Positions 16,773-24,709 are shown, counted from the stretch's first letter. The stretch: 64,000 nt of DNA from Streptomyces sp. DH37 (GCF_029813835.1 NZ_JARVKV010000029.1:1-64000); one strand, 5' to 3'. Translations and numbers: made by a program. Notes: generated by a model not told the origin, from the sequence alone.

Positions 16773-17096
16773 ATGCCGCCTACGCCCACCCCGGCCGCCG
16801 ACCCGGACCGGCCGTGCCCGCACGAGACCTTCGACGCCTACGTCGCGGTCAACCGCATCACCCGCAGCGACGACGACCCCACCGTGATCGGCTACAGCGC
16901 CGACATCAAGGTCAACTGCCGCGACTGCGGCGAGCCGTTCCGCTGGACCGGCCTGAAGGCCGGCCTCTCCCCGGCCCACCCGATGTGCTCGCTGGACGAA
17001 ACCGTCATGTCCGCCCCCCTGCGCCCCGCGTCCGCGGACCCCGACTTCGGCCTCGGCCTGCCCGGCTTCTCCGTCGGCTACCAGCCCGGCCCCTGA
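16773..17096 (+). CDS. Hypothetical zinc-binding protein
   Basis: Unknown 107-residue protein. CPHETFDAYVAVNRITRSD begins a beta-rich domain with NCRDCGEPFRWTG and a last Cys in HPMC, giving a four-Cys site. The pattern is recurrent in actinophage early regions. Confidence 0.72.
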   Translation: MPPTPTPAADPDRPCPHETFDAYVAVNRITRSDDDPTVIGYSADIKVNCRDCGEPFRWTGLKAGLSPAHPMCSLDETVMSAPLRPASADPDFGLGLPGFSVGYQPGP

Positions 17097-17124
17097 CCCC
17101 GCACACCTTCCCCTGGAGTTCCTG

Positions 17125-17343
17125 ATGACCAACCACACCACCCAGCACCGCGTGAACGTCACCCTCACGTTCGCCACCGACACCCCCCGGCGCCAGGTCG
17201 CGCTGGCCGTCCACCGGGCCGTCGATGCGGTCGTTCCCGACCAGCTCGAGACCATCACCAGCCACGAGTTCGACCTCGGCGAGCAGGAGGACCCGGCCTC
17301 TACCGACACCATCCGCACCGGCGGCGACAGGAGCCAGTCGTGA
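17125..17343 (+). CDS. Hypothetical small protein
   Basis: Unknown 72-residue protein with one beta-alpha-beta-like stretch (RVNVTLTFATDTPRRQVALA) and an acidic, disordered tail. The stop overlaps the next GTG. Confidence 0.65.
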   Translation: MTNHTTQHRVNVTLTFATDTPRRQVALAVHRAVDAVVPDQLETITSHEFDLGEQEDPASTDTIRTGGDRSQS

Positions 17344-17504
17344 CCCTGCCTGAGTACGAGCTGTACGCCCGCTGCCGACACGGCATCGAGATCCAGCAGT
17401 GCACCACCGCCGAGTGCAGCGATGAGCTGTCGCAGCGAGAGGACGACTACGCCCGCGAGCGGCTGGCCCACGCCCACGAGACCGGCGAATACCACCGACT
17501 CTGA
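17340..17504 (+). CDS. Small Cys-containing protein
   Basis: Fifty-four-residue protein in a GTGA overlap. CRHGIEIQQC and AEC form a possible metal site; the C-terminal half is a charged helix. Similar in style to the 3881 product (short, CxHG motif). Confidence 0.6.
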   Translation: MTLPEYELYARCRHGIEIQQCTTAECSDELSQREDDYARERLAHAHETGEYHRL

Positions 17505-17589
17505 CCCGCCCAGTCCCCGGCCGCTGCCACCCAACCCACGCCCGGCGGCGGCTGGGCCAACCGCCGAACCACGAAGGAACACCACCCCC

Positions 17590-17745
17590 ATGCCCCACTT
17601 CCTGATCGGCCTCCTCCTCGGCGCTCTGTCCGGCGGCGTCACCTACCACTTCACCGCGGACGGCCGGCTCGCCGCGATCATCGGCGTGATCGTGTTCCTC
17701 GCCGCCTGGCTCGGCATCTGGGCCGTCCTGGTCATCGACGACTGA
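17590..17745 (+). CDS. Small two-segment membrane protein
   Basis: Fifty-one-residue hydrophobic protein with two membrane segments (about 4-18 and 28-48) and AAGGAA upstream. Unknown function; small size and early position would fit a membrane-targeting host-interaction protein. Confidence 0.65.
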   Translation: MPHFLIGLLLGALSGGVTYHFTADGRLAAIIGVIVFLAAWLGIWAVLVIDD

Positions 17746-17821
17746 CCAACCCCGCGCCTCACGCGCACGCACCCGCCCGCCCCGGGCGCCCCGGGCGCCC
17801 CAGCACCACGAAGGAGCACCA

Positions 17822-18466
17822 ATGTCCGATCACAGCCCGATCACGAACACCACCGCCCGCGCGCTGGACCAGGCCGAGGCCATGCTGCTGCTCGCCGCCT
17901 CCATGGGACCCGGCGGCTCCGGCCGTGCCATCGAGGAGCAGGAGCGCCGCGGCCAGGCCGAGCTGCTGCACTCCGACCGCATGCCCACCAACCTGAAGCC
18001 CACCAAGGAGGCGTTCGAGGAGGTCGGCTTCACCTTCGGCGAGCCCGACGTCGGCGACCCGCTGTTCGCGCCGGCGACGCTGCCCGACGGCTGGACCCGC
18101 CAGGGCTCCGACCACGACATGTGGACGTACATCGTCGACGAGCTGGGCCGCCGCCGCGTCTCGGTGTTCTACAAGGCCGCGTTCTACGACCGCAGCGCCC
18201 ACGCCTCCCTCCTCCCCGTGTACGGCTACCTGGTGGCCTGCGTCCACGACGGCCAGGAGCCCATCGCGGATGGCACCTGGGCCACCCCTGAAGCGCTCGC
18301 CGCCGCGGCCCGCGTCGGCCTCGAGCAGCAGGAGAAGAACCTGAAGGCCGCCCTCCACGACCACGACGCCGAGGACGCCCAGGAGTGCGCCACCTACCGC
18401 GACCGGTACGCCGACGTCCTCGCCCGGTACAGCGCTGGGGAGGAGGCTTCCGGTGCCGCTGAGTGA
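17822..18466 (+). CDS. Hypothetical protein
   Basis: Unknown 214-residue protein. A helical N-terminus leads into a conserved-looking core: LPDGWTRQGSDHDMWTYIVD, RRRVSVFYKAAFYDRSAH. Recurrent in Streptomyces phages with no assigned role. Preceded by AAGGAG. Confidence 0.72.
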   Translation: MSDHSPITNTTARALDQAEAMLLLAASMGPGGSGRAIEEQERRGQAELLHSDRMPTNLKPTKEAFEEVGFTFGEPDVGDPLFAPATLPDGWTRQGSDHDMWTYIVDELGRRRVSVFYKAAFYDRSAHASLLPVYGYLVACVHDGQEPIADGTWATPEALAAAARVGLEQQEKNLKAALHDHDAEDAQECATYRDRYADVLARYSAGEEASGAAE

Positions 18467-18833
18467 GCCCGGGCTCGACCCGATGCAGAACCCGCTGCTG
18501 ATGAAGCGGCTGACTGCCGCGCTACGGAAGCGTGACCCGCGCCTGACCCCGCAGAACGCCTACTGGCGAGTGCGGTCCGTCGCCCGCCGCGGGGCCGACA
18601 GCCCCTACTACGACGAGGTGCGGGCCGCCGCCGTCGACTGCTGCTACGAGACCTGGGCGGAACTGGTCCGCCCCCTCATCCCTGTGGGGCAGCAGATCAT
18701 CCGGTCGCTCGTCCCGGCGGTCCGCTCCGCAGCGCGCCTGGCCGAGGCGTACGGCGACATCCTGCGGGGCCGGCCCGACCGGGCGGCACACCACTCGCCG
18801 TACGGGCCGCCGCCCCGCCGGGGGCGGCGGTGA
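18453..18833 (+). CDS. Hypothetical helical protein
   Basis: Unknown 126-residue basic helical protein. GTG 18453 overlaps the preceding gene by 14 nt and is supported by GGAGGAGG at 18439-18446. The Arg-rich C-terminus may contact nucleic acid. Confidence 0.68.
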   Translation: MPLSEPGLDPMQNPLLMKRLTAALRKRDPRLTPQNAYWRVRSVARRGADSPYYDEVRAAAVDCCYETWAELVRPLIPVGQQIIRSLVPAVRSAARLAEAYGDILRGRPDRAAHHSPYGPPPRRGRR

Positions 18834-19036
18834 CAGGGCAGTGGCAGGGGGCCGCCACCGAGTGCGGCCCCTGCTGGACCTACCGCCGGGCCCTGCGCGA
18901 CCTCCGCGCGAAGCACGCCGCCGCCCGTGCCGGCCGCTCGGCCATCACCGCCCAGACCCGCCGCGTCCTGGTCCTGTGGCTGGAGCACGCCCGGACGCAC
19001 CAGCCCACGCACAACCCCGGAGGCCGCCATGGCTGA
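18830..19036 (+). CDS. Hypothetical small basic protein
   Basis: Unknown 68-residue protein with CGPCW near the N-terminus and a long basic helix. GTGA overlap with the preceding gene and 8-nt overlap with the next. Confidence 0.6.
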   Translation: MTGQWQGAATECGPCWTYRRALRDLRAKHAAARAGRSAITAQTRRVLVLWLEHARTHQPTHNPGGRHG

Positions 19037-19601
19037 CGCCCCCCTGACCCTGGAGGAACTGGTCCGTGACCTGCTGGACTCCTACACCATCCAGGCGGGC
19101 GACCGGCCCGGGCCCGGCCTGATCGCCCGCCTGGACGACCTGAAGCTGCGTACCAGCCAGCCGTCCGACGGCGGCCGTGCCACCCCCGGCTCCCGCCCGC
19201 CGTCCTCCCTGGCCGCAGTGTCCTGGTCCCAGCGCATCAAGGCCGAGGCCGTCGCGCTGGACCAAGAGCTGCGCGGCTCGGCGTACCCGCAGGAGTGGGA
19301 GAAGGCCCTGCGCGCCATCCCTCACAACGCGGAGGCCGCCGACCGTGTGCGCGAGGCCGCCCGCGCGGTCGGCCTGTGGCACGCCAGCGCCCTGACCGTG
19401 CTCGGGCTGCGCCGCCCGTCGGTGCACTTCGCGCACGTGCGGTGCCTGATGTGCGGGGAGCGCACGGTCCACGGCCGCGCCGACGGCGACCGGCCGCGCG
19501 CCTGGTGCACCAACCCCGACTGCCGCGACGAGGACACCGGCCGCCCGGCCCGCTACGAGGGCGAGCGCGTGTACCTGCTCACCACCAACACCGCGGTGTA
19601 A
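19029..19601 (+). CDS. Hypothetical protein with C-terminal zinc ribbon
   Basis: Unknown 190-residue protein. The helical N-terminal two-thirds resemble a helical-bundle scaffold; the C-terminus has CLMCGERT and CTNPDC, a zinc ribbon. Directly precedes the RNase H gene, so a role in RNA or replication metabolism is possible. Confidence 0.7.
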   Translation: MADAPLTLEELVRDLLDSYTIQAGDRPGPGLIARLDDLKLRTSQPSDGGRATPGSRPPSSLAAVSWSQRIKAEAVALDQELRGSAYPQEWEKALRAIPHNAEAADRVREAARAVGLWHASALTVLGLRRPSVHFAHVRCLMCGERTVHGRADGDRPRAWCTNPDCRDEDTGRPARYEGERVYLLTTNTAV

Positions 19602-19613
19602 GGAAGAAGACCC

Positions 19614-20213
19614 ATGACCGTTCCTCAGGTCCGCATCACCGGCACCGTGCCGGCCATCGGCGGCCCCGTGCACCTGGCCACCGACGCCTCCGAGGACCCG
19701 CGCCGGGTCGCCGGCGGCTACCTGTCCACCACCGGCCACTACGGCGTCCACGCCCACATGTACCCGCGGAAGGCCAGCGGCGTCTCCCGCACGGTCGTCG
19801 CCGAGCTGCGCGCGGTGCTGTGGGGCCTGCAAGACGTCCTCGCCACCATCGGCATCTCCCGGCCCGTCACCGTGCACACCGACAGCACCTGTGCCCTGTC
19901 GTACCTGCACGCCTGGCAGCAGGGCAGCACCCACATGCCGCCGGGCTACCGCGCCACCCGGCGCTCCCCCGGGCCCCGCTCCCTCGTCGAGCTCCAGCAG
20001 CTCGCCGAGTACACCCCAGGCCTGACCTTCGTCCACGTCAAGGGGCACGCGGGGCACCCGCTGAACGAGGCCGCGGACTACTTCGCGCGGCTCGGCCTGC
20101 GCTGCTCGCGCGGCACCGTCCCCCGCGCCCGCGTCACCGAACTGGCCCCGCAGTGGGCGCGCGACAGCCTCACCGAGTTCCGCACCACCCGCACGAGAGA
20201 AGTGAACCTGTGA
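19614..20213 (+). CDS. RNase HI-family nuclease
   Basis: Probable ribonuclease H that cuts RNA in RNA-DNA hybrids. The complete acidic tetrad is visible in its usual motifs: D24 (ATDASED), E64 (VAELRAV), D90 (HTDST) and D155 (NEAADYFA), with the conserved HVKGHAGHPLNEAAD loop before it. Length 199 residues. Position in the replication segment suggests primer or R-loop removal. The final 4 nt overlap the next gene. Confidence 0.92.
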   Translation: MTVPQVRITGTVPAIGGPVHLATDASEDPRRVAGGYLSTTGHYGVHAHMYPRKASGVSRTVVAELRAVLWGLQDVLATIGISRPVTVHTDSTCALSYLHAWQQGSTHMPPGYRATRRSPGPRSLVELQQLAEYTPGLTFVHVKGHAGHPLNEAADYFARLGLRCSRGTVPRARVTELAPQWARDSLTEFRTTRTREVNL

Positions 20214-20689
20214 ACGACCTCATCGACGAGCTGGCGGCATTCCTGCGGGCCTGCTGGGACGAGACCGCGCAGGCCGCCCACGACGCTACCGGCGGCCCCT
20301 GGTGGGACGAGCACCCCGAGGAGCGGTGGGGCGAGCAGAAGGACGCCGCAGTCGCCTCCTCGGAGGGCACGCTCGCCGTGCTGCCGTACGACAAGAACGG
20401 CCACCTCAACGCGGCCCACATCGCCCGCCACGACCCGGACGGCATCCTGGCTGACGTCGAGGCGAAGCGGGCCCTGCTGGACGACCTCCTGGCCGACCCG
20501 CACACGGACGTCGAGGACAGCTTCTACTCGTGCCCTGCCGCGCCGGGAGCCGTGGGCCCTCGCGCCGGCGGCCCATGTGATCCGTTTGAGTGCGGCCGGG
20601 ATGAACGGCTGGAGCGGCGCCTGAAGCTCCTTGTCCGCCCGTACCGCAAGCGTGAGGGATTCAACTCGGCGTGGTTGGAGGAGCGGTGA
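20210..20689 (+). CDS. DUF6221-like protein (copy 1)
   Basis: Protein of 159 residues with the pattern of the actinomycete DUF6221 family: an N-terminal FLRACWDE helix, a HIARHDPDGILADVEAKRALL core and a C-terminal LVRPY segment. The 30246 gene encodes a second copy. Function unknown. Confidence 0.72.
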   Translation: MNDLIDELAAFLRACWDETAQAAHDATGGPWWDEHPEERWGEQKDAAVASSEGTLAVLPYDKNGHLNAAHIARHDPDGILADVEAKRALLDDLLADPHTDVEDSFYSCPAAPGAVGPRAGGPCDPFECGRDERLERRLKLLVRPYRKREGFNSAWLEER

Positions 20690-20928
20690 GCACCGCCGTC
20701 TACAGCGACCTGGAGGTGACGGGCGCCCCGGCCCGCCCTGTCCGCTGGTGTGAGTGCTGCGCAGCCATCCGGGAGAACGGCCGGCCCCGCCGCCGGCCCG
20801 CAGTCGCCCGGTGGGTAGGCCCGAACGGCTTCCCCACGCTGCTGTGCCGCTCCTGCCTGGACATCTGGTTCGACCAGGCGGACGACGATGACGCCCTGGA
20901 GCCGCTGCGATGGGAGTGGCTGCGGTGA
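20686..20928 (+). CDS. Small zinc-ribbon protein
   Basis: Unknown 80-residue protein with CECC and CRSC pairs and an acidic C-terminus. Last gene of the early rightward operon, followed by a strong terminator. Confidence 0.7.
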   Translation: MSTAVYSDLEVTGAPARPVRWCECCAAIRENGRPRRRPAVARWVGPNGFPTLLCRSCLDIWFDQADDDDALEPLRWEWLR

Positions 20929-20970
20929 GCAGCGCTGTCGGCGGGCGGCCGTACCCTGGCGCGGGTACGG

Positions 20971-21005
20971 CGGAGCCCCACCCAACTGTCCTGGGTGGGG
21001 CTCCG
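20971..21005. terminator. Strong bidirectional terminator
   Basis: Perfect 14-bp stem CGGAGCCCCACCCA / TGGGTGGGGCTCCG (20971-20984 with 20992-21005) with a 7-nt loop. It separates the rightward early operon from the leftward HTH gene that ends at 21015, so it can serve both. Confidence 0.85.
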
Positions 21006-21014
21006 CGGCGTGGC

Positions 21015-21245
21015 CTACTCGTCGGCCGCTTTCCGTCTCAGGTCGGTGCGCTGGCCCTGCCGGGACTTCCGCTCCCGGACGTATCGGCGAGCCAGCTCGT
21101 AGTCGACGGCCTTGGACCGCCCGACTGGTACGACGGGAGGGAAGTCCGGGTCGGTCCGCGCGAGCTGCGAGATGCGCTGGTGCGTCATCGACTCGACCAC
21201 GCGGTCAGCGACGAGTCTGCGCGCGAGTTCGCGGAACGACACCAT
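21015..21245 (-). CDS. Small HTH DNA-binding protein
   Basis: DNA-binding protein of 76 residues: an MerR/excisionase-type HTH (SFRELARRLVADRVVESMTH) followed by FPPVVPVGRSKAVDYELARRY. ATG 21245 is chosen because AAAGGAGG lies 9 nt upstream; ATGs at 21275 and 21284 are weaker. It faces the rightward gene at 21415 across a palindromic promoter. Size and fold fit an excisionase or an autoregulator; since the integrase is a serine type, a regulator is more likely. Confidence 0.78.
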   Translation of the reverse strand: MVSFRELARRLVADRVVESMTHQRISQLARTDPDFPPVVPVGRSKAVDYELARRYVRERKSRQGQRTDLRRKAADE

Positions 21246-21414
21246 GTCCGGCTCCCTCCTTTCTGCATCGGCCATGGACACCATTCTCTCTAACCTCATT
21301 GCCATATGGCAAGGAAGTCGGCTACGGTCGTTCTGCAACACAACGCCCCCACCCCGCGAGCCTGGCAGCGGCGGAGTGGGGGCGGGCCGACCCCTGACGA
21401 CACCAGGAGTGACC
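21246..21414. promoter_or_regulatory. Divergent promoter with perfect 14-bp palindrome
   Basis: TTGCCATATGGCAA at 21299-21312 is a perfect palindrome. Read rightwards, TTGCCA (21299-21304) is a good -35 with TACGGT (21323-21328) 18 bp further as -10. Read leftwards the same palindrome supplies a second TTGCCA. One regulator bound there would control both directions, plausibly the 21015 protein. Confidence 0.6.
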
Positions 21415-21765
21415 ATGCGCGATCGTATCCGCGCCCACCACCCGCCCGGCAGCCCCCTTGCCGGTGATCCGTGCACCTCCGAGGCCCTGCGCCGCGTCCA
21501 CGCCCAGCGCGACCAGGACGCCCGCCGTCTCCTCGCCGGTGCCGCCGGACGCCTCCCCGGCAACTCCGAGCAGCCCGCCGACCGCGCCGGCCTGTCCATC
21601 GCCCTCACCATCGCGTGCTTCGAGCAGCACCCGCGCCTGGCGCAGGCCGACGAGACCGCGCTGCGCCGCGCGGCCTCCGACCTCGCCCCGCACCCGGTCG
21701 CCGGCGAGACGGTCGGCGAGTACGCGGCCCGGCTGCGGCTGGTCGCCGAAGGAGTGTGCGCCTGA
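21415..21765 (+). CDS. Hypothetical helical protein
   Basis: Unknown 116-residue protein, almost wholly helical (LSIALTIACFEQHPRLAQAD). AGGAG lies 6 nt upstream. First gene driven by the palindromic promoter; its stop overlaps the next ATG. Confidence 0.68.
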   Translation: MRDRIRAHHPPGSPLAGDPCTSEALRRVHAQRDQDARRLLAGAAGRLPGNSEQPADRAGLSIALTIACFEQHPRLAQADETALRRAASDLAPHPVAGETVGEYAARLRLVAEGVCA

Positions 21766-21908
21766 TGACCGCCCGCGACCTCGAGGACTACCGCAAGGCC
21801 AAGGCACAGCGCCCCAAGAACGAGGCGGCCGCCCGCCGGCAGCTCGCTTCCGCCCGCCGCCACGCGGCCGAGGCCGCCGCCGCGATGGGACGGAGGCCGG
21901 TCCGGTGA
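21765..21908 (+). CDS. Small basic protein
   Basis: Forty-seven-residue Lys/Arg/Ala-rich helical protein (KAKAQRPKNEAAARRQLASA). TGATG junction with the preceding gene. Probably binds nucleic acid or a partner; unknown. Confidence 0.55.
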   Translation: MTARDLEDYRKAKAQRPKNEAAARRQLASARRHAAEAAAAMGRRPVR

Positions 21909-21991
21909 CCGCCCTGGACGACGCCCAGCGCCGCGAGCTGCTGCGCCGCCTCCGCGAGGTCAACCACCGCTCGAGGACCTGGCCCCGCTGA
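21905..21991 (+). CDS. Very small basic protein
   Basis: Twenty-eight-codon frame in a GTGA overlap, encoding a charged helix (DAQRRELLRRLREVNHRS). The coupling matches its neighbours, but the length leaves its reality uncertain. Confidence 0.4.
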   Translation: MTALDDAQRRELLRRLREVNHRSRTWPR

Positions 21992-22001
21992 CCCTTCCCC
22001 C

Positions 22002-22026
22002 GTCGGGCCCTGCACCGGGGCCCGAC
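22002..22026 (+). terminator. Hairpin upstream of the Spd-like cluster
   Basis: Nine-bp perfect stem GTCGGGCCC / GGGCCCGAC (22002-22010 with 22018-22026), 7-nt loop, between the 21991 stop and TTG 22053. May be a weak terminator or attenuator. Confidence 0.4.
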
Positions 22027-22052
22027 CACCGCCCGCCCCGGGAGCACCCCCG

Positions 22053-23579
22053 TTGAGCACCGAAACCCTGACCCGCTGGGCCATCGCCCACCCGTACCCG
22101 GCTGCGGCCGTGGCCTGCACCGTGCTGGTGCTGGCCACGGTGGCGGTCTGGCTGCTGGTGCACGCCGCCCGTCGCATGACCGTGCCTCCGCCCTATGTGC
22201 TGTTCGTCGGGTTCGCCGCCGCGGTCTGCACCGCCTACAGCGCCGACACCTCCTGGCGGTACGCCGAGCACGAGCTGGGCATGACCAACACCGCCGAGCG
22301 CGCGGTGATGTTCGCCGCGGCCGAGATCGCGCTGCTGGCCTGCACCGTCATGGCCCGCGCCAACGTGCGCTCCGGCACCACTGAGGACCGGATCGGCTCG
22401 CCGGGCCTGCCCGGCACGCTGGTGTGGGTCATCACCGGCGTGCAGGTGATCCCCGCGTTCAGCGAGTCCGGGTTCTGGGGCGGTCTCGTCCGCGCGGTCT
22501 TCGGCCCGGTGTTGGCCGGCCTGCTGTGGCATCAGGTGATGGGGCTGGAGGTCCGCGTGGCCCGGCCCCGGGCCCTGTCCTCCGGCCTGGTGCAGCAGAT
22601 CGGCCGGGAGCTGCGCGAGCGCACGCTGTCCTACCTCGGCCTCGCGACCCGGAACCGTACCGCGGACCAGATCACCCGCGACCGCGCCACCGCCCGCGCC
22701 GTCCGCCTCGCCTCCCGCCGCTGGCTCGGGCCCTGGGGCCGCCACCGCCTGGCCGCCGCCGTCGCCCGCGCCGGCGTCGGCGTCGACGGCGAGCAGCGGC
22801 ACCAGCTGATGCGGCTGCTCGCCGCCCGCCGCAGCGCACCCGAGCTGCGCACCGTGGAGCTGCCGTCTCCGTGGGAGCCGGAGCCCGCACCCGTCCGGCC
22901 GCGCACCCTGAACGGTCTGGTCCACGCCGAGCTGACCCGGATGCACCCGATAGACGCGGTGCTGCGGGTGCAGGACACGCACCCGGGTGCGTCCCCGGCT
23001 GAGATCGCCTCCCTGTGCACCGCGGCCGGGGTGGTGGTCTCCGAGACCCAGGTACGCATCGCGCTGCGCACCCGGACCGCACCCGGACCCGGACCCGCAC
23101 CCGATGAGCCGACCGCACCCGCACCCGGACCCGGACCCGCACCCGAGGTCGTACCCGCCGGGGCCCGGCTCCTGCCGATCGTCGCCCGCCCCACACCCGC
23201 ACCCGCGCGCCCGATGGACGTACTCGTACTCGACCTGGACCGACTGCACCCGCACCCGCACCCGGCGATGTGCGCACCCGTCGCCGCCGCCCAGCCGCGC
23301 CGGGAGGTGACCGTCGCGCTGCCGCCCACACCCGAACCCGAGCCGGTACAGCACACCCGGAGCGCACCCGCACCCGCCGCCCGCACCCGCGCCCACGAGC
23401 GGACCGAGGCCGAGGCGATCGACAAGGAGGTCATCGCCCGCGCCCGCACCGACTACGCCGACCTCCTCGAGCGTGGCCGCACCCCGTCTCTGCGCACGCT
23501 GCGCACCCGCTACCACATCGGCCAGGACCGGGCTCAGCGCGTCCAGGCCGGCCTCACCCAGGAGCTGACGAAGCGATGA
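22053..23579 (+). CDS. Spd-like polytopic membrane protein
   Basis: Membrane protein of 508 residues. Five hydrophobic segments (about 17-38, 46-64, 82-103, 121-137 and 143-162) are followed by a cytoplasmic region, a long Pro/Ala-rich low-complexity linker (about 345-460) and a C-terminal HTH-like domain (GRTPSLRTLRTRYHIGQDRA). This layout resembles spread-type membrane proteins of actinomycete plasmids and integrative elements; no TraB/FtsK translocase gene is in the window. TTG 22053 has GGGAG 8 nt upstream. The linker DNA is built from repeated CACCCG/GACCCG hexamers. Confidence 0.68.
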   Translation: MSTETLTRWAIAHPYPAAAVACTVLVLATVAVWLLVHAARRMTVPPPYVLFVGFAAAVCTAYSADTSWRYAEHELGMTNTAERAVMFAAAEIALLACTVMARANVRSGTTEDRIGSPGLPGTLVWVITGVQVIPAFSESGFWGGLVRAVFGPVLAGLLWHQVMGLEVRVARPRALSSGLVQQIGRELRERTLSYLGLATRNRTADQITRDRATARAVRLASRRWLGPWGRHRLAAAVARAGVGVDGEQRHQLMRLLAARRSAPELRTVELPSPWEPEPAPVRPRTLNGLVHAELTRMHPIDAVLRVQDTHPGASPAEIASLCTAAGVVVSETQVRIALRTRTAPGPGPAPDEPTAPAPGPGPAPEVVPAGARLLPIVARPTPAPARPMDVLVLDLDRLHPHPHPAMCAPVAAAQPRREVTVALPPTPEPEPVQHTRSAPAPAARTRAHERTEAEAIDKEVIARARTDYADLLERGRTPSLRTLRTRYHIGQDRAQRVQAGLTQELTKR

Positions 23580-23850
23580 CCCGCACCACCCCACCACCCG
23601 ACGACTGGTGGACCCGTCTGTACGGGGCGGACGACACACCCGCACCCGCACCCGTACCCGCCGCGGCCGGGCGGCCCGTCGGCGGACGCACCGGCGCCCA
23701 GCGGATCCCGGACTGGCGCACCGGCCCGCTTCTGGACCTGTCCCCGGCCGACCCGGACACGGACCCCAAGGCCGCCCCGGTGAAGGACTCCGCACCGCAC
23801 CCGGACCCGGAGCGCACCCGCACCCGCACCCGCACCCGGGAAGACGACCG
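22934..23850 (+). repeat. Dispersed ACCCGC/ACCCGG hexamer repeats
   Basis: Blocks of tandem or near-tandem hexamers occur at about 23067-23145, 23191-23205, 23246-23262, 23362-23388, 23636-23660 and 23795-23860, across the end of the 22053 gene and most of the 23576 gene. The motif is read in several frames: Ala-Pro, His-Pro and Arg-Thr repeats. Five direct copies of GACCCGGA lie at 22934, 23086, 23128, 23750 and 23804. Confidence 0.75.
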
Positions 23851-24295
23851 CACCCGTACCCGGCCGGAGGAAGAGCTCCAGCCGGACGAGGACGGCACAC
23901 CGCGTGACGAGGAAGGGGAGCGGGAGGAAGAGGAGCACGGCCTCCCGCCGTGGGACCCGACCGCCATCGCCGGCCACCTGGTCCACCTCTACCGGCAGCG
24001 GCCCGCCCAGGAGCGCGTGCAAGAGGGCGTGCACGTCGTCCAGCGCATCGCCCAGCAGCAGCGCCGCATCGGCCCGGCCGTCTACACCGCCACCGGCGTC
24101 TACGCGGCCTGGAAGCTCGGGTTCACCCCCTGGCTGATCGGCTTTATGGACGGCGCGCCCGTCGGGGTGTCCCTGCTGGCGGTGTGGCTCGGCTGGGGCG
24201 TCTACCGCACCGCCGACCAGGCCGTCCTGCCCGTCGCCTGGTGCGGCCGCGCCCTCTACACCGCCACCGTCCTCGCCGTCGCCCTCCAGCCCTGA
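23576..24295 (+). CDS. Spd-like protein with repeat-rich N-terminus
   Basis: Protein of 239 residues. The N-terminal half is low-complexity (APAPVP, RTRTRTRTRE and acidic EEEE stretches encoded by hexamer repeats). The C-terminal half holds a helical segment and two membrane segments (about 175-215 and 220-237). ATGA overlap with the 22053 gene. Probably a partner in the same membrane assembly; function unknown. Confidence 0.65.
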   Translation: MTRTTPPPDDWWTRLYGADDTPAPAPVPAAAGRPVGGRTGAQRIPDWRTGPLLDLSPADPDTDPKAAPVKDSAPHPDPERTRTRTRTREDDRTRTRPEEELQPDEDGTPRDEEGEREEEEHGLPPWDPTAIAGHLVHLYRQRPAQERVQEGVHVVQRIAQQQRRIGPAVYTATGVYAAWKLGFTPWLIGFMDGAPVGVSLLAVWLGWGVYRTADQAVLPVAWCGRALYTATVLAVALQP

Positions 24296-24320
24296 CCTGC
24301 TCGAAAGGAACCCCTGTCCC

Positions 24321-24707
24321 ATGCTTCAGATCGGCATGCACGGCCTGGCCCTGGTGCTGACCGTCATCACCGGCGCGGCGCTGAAGAAGGGCGGCAAGAC
24401 CCTGCCGCCCCCGGCCGGCCTCGCCATCGGCATCGCTCTGGGCATCGCCTACGTGAAGGCCGGCGACCCCTGGGCGATCCTGTCGGAGCAGGCCGGCCTG
24501 CTGACCGGCCGGATCGGCGACGAGTTCGGCACGGTGCCCGCCGCGATCGCCCTGGCCCTGCTCGGCGCCTGGCACTACCTCCGCCCCGGCCTGCTCGTCA
24601 GCACCCTGATGGGCTTCCTCGCCGTCACCGCCGCCTCCGCGGCCTCCGAGCTGTGGCTGAAGCTGGTGTCCATCGTCGACTCCCTCCTGACCGTCATCGC
24701 AGGCTGA
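24321..24707 (+). CDS. Small polytopic membrane protein
   Basis: Hydrophobic 128-residue protein with four predicted membrane segments (about 4-20, 30-46, 72-86 and 88-108). Unknown; member of the Spd-like cluster. GAAAGGAA lies upstream. Confidence 0.72.
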   Translation: MLQIGMHGLALVLTVITGAALKKGGKTLPPPAGLAIGIALGIAYVKAGDPWAILSEQAGLLTGRIGDEFGTVPAAIALALLGAWHYLRPGLLVSTLMGFLAVTAASAASELWLKLVSIVDSLLTVIAG

Positions 24708-24709
24708 CC

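Noticed and set aside
21015..21245. Excisionase for the integrase
   Set aside because: HTH excisionases of this type work with tyrosine integrases; the integrase here is a serine recombinase, so a regulator is more likely.
23060..23860. Hexamer array as a CRISPR array or VNTR outside genes
   Set aside because: Repeat units are 6 bp without spacers, and both surrounding frames are intact coding sequence.
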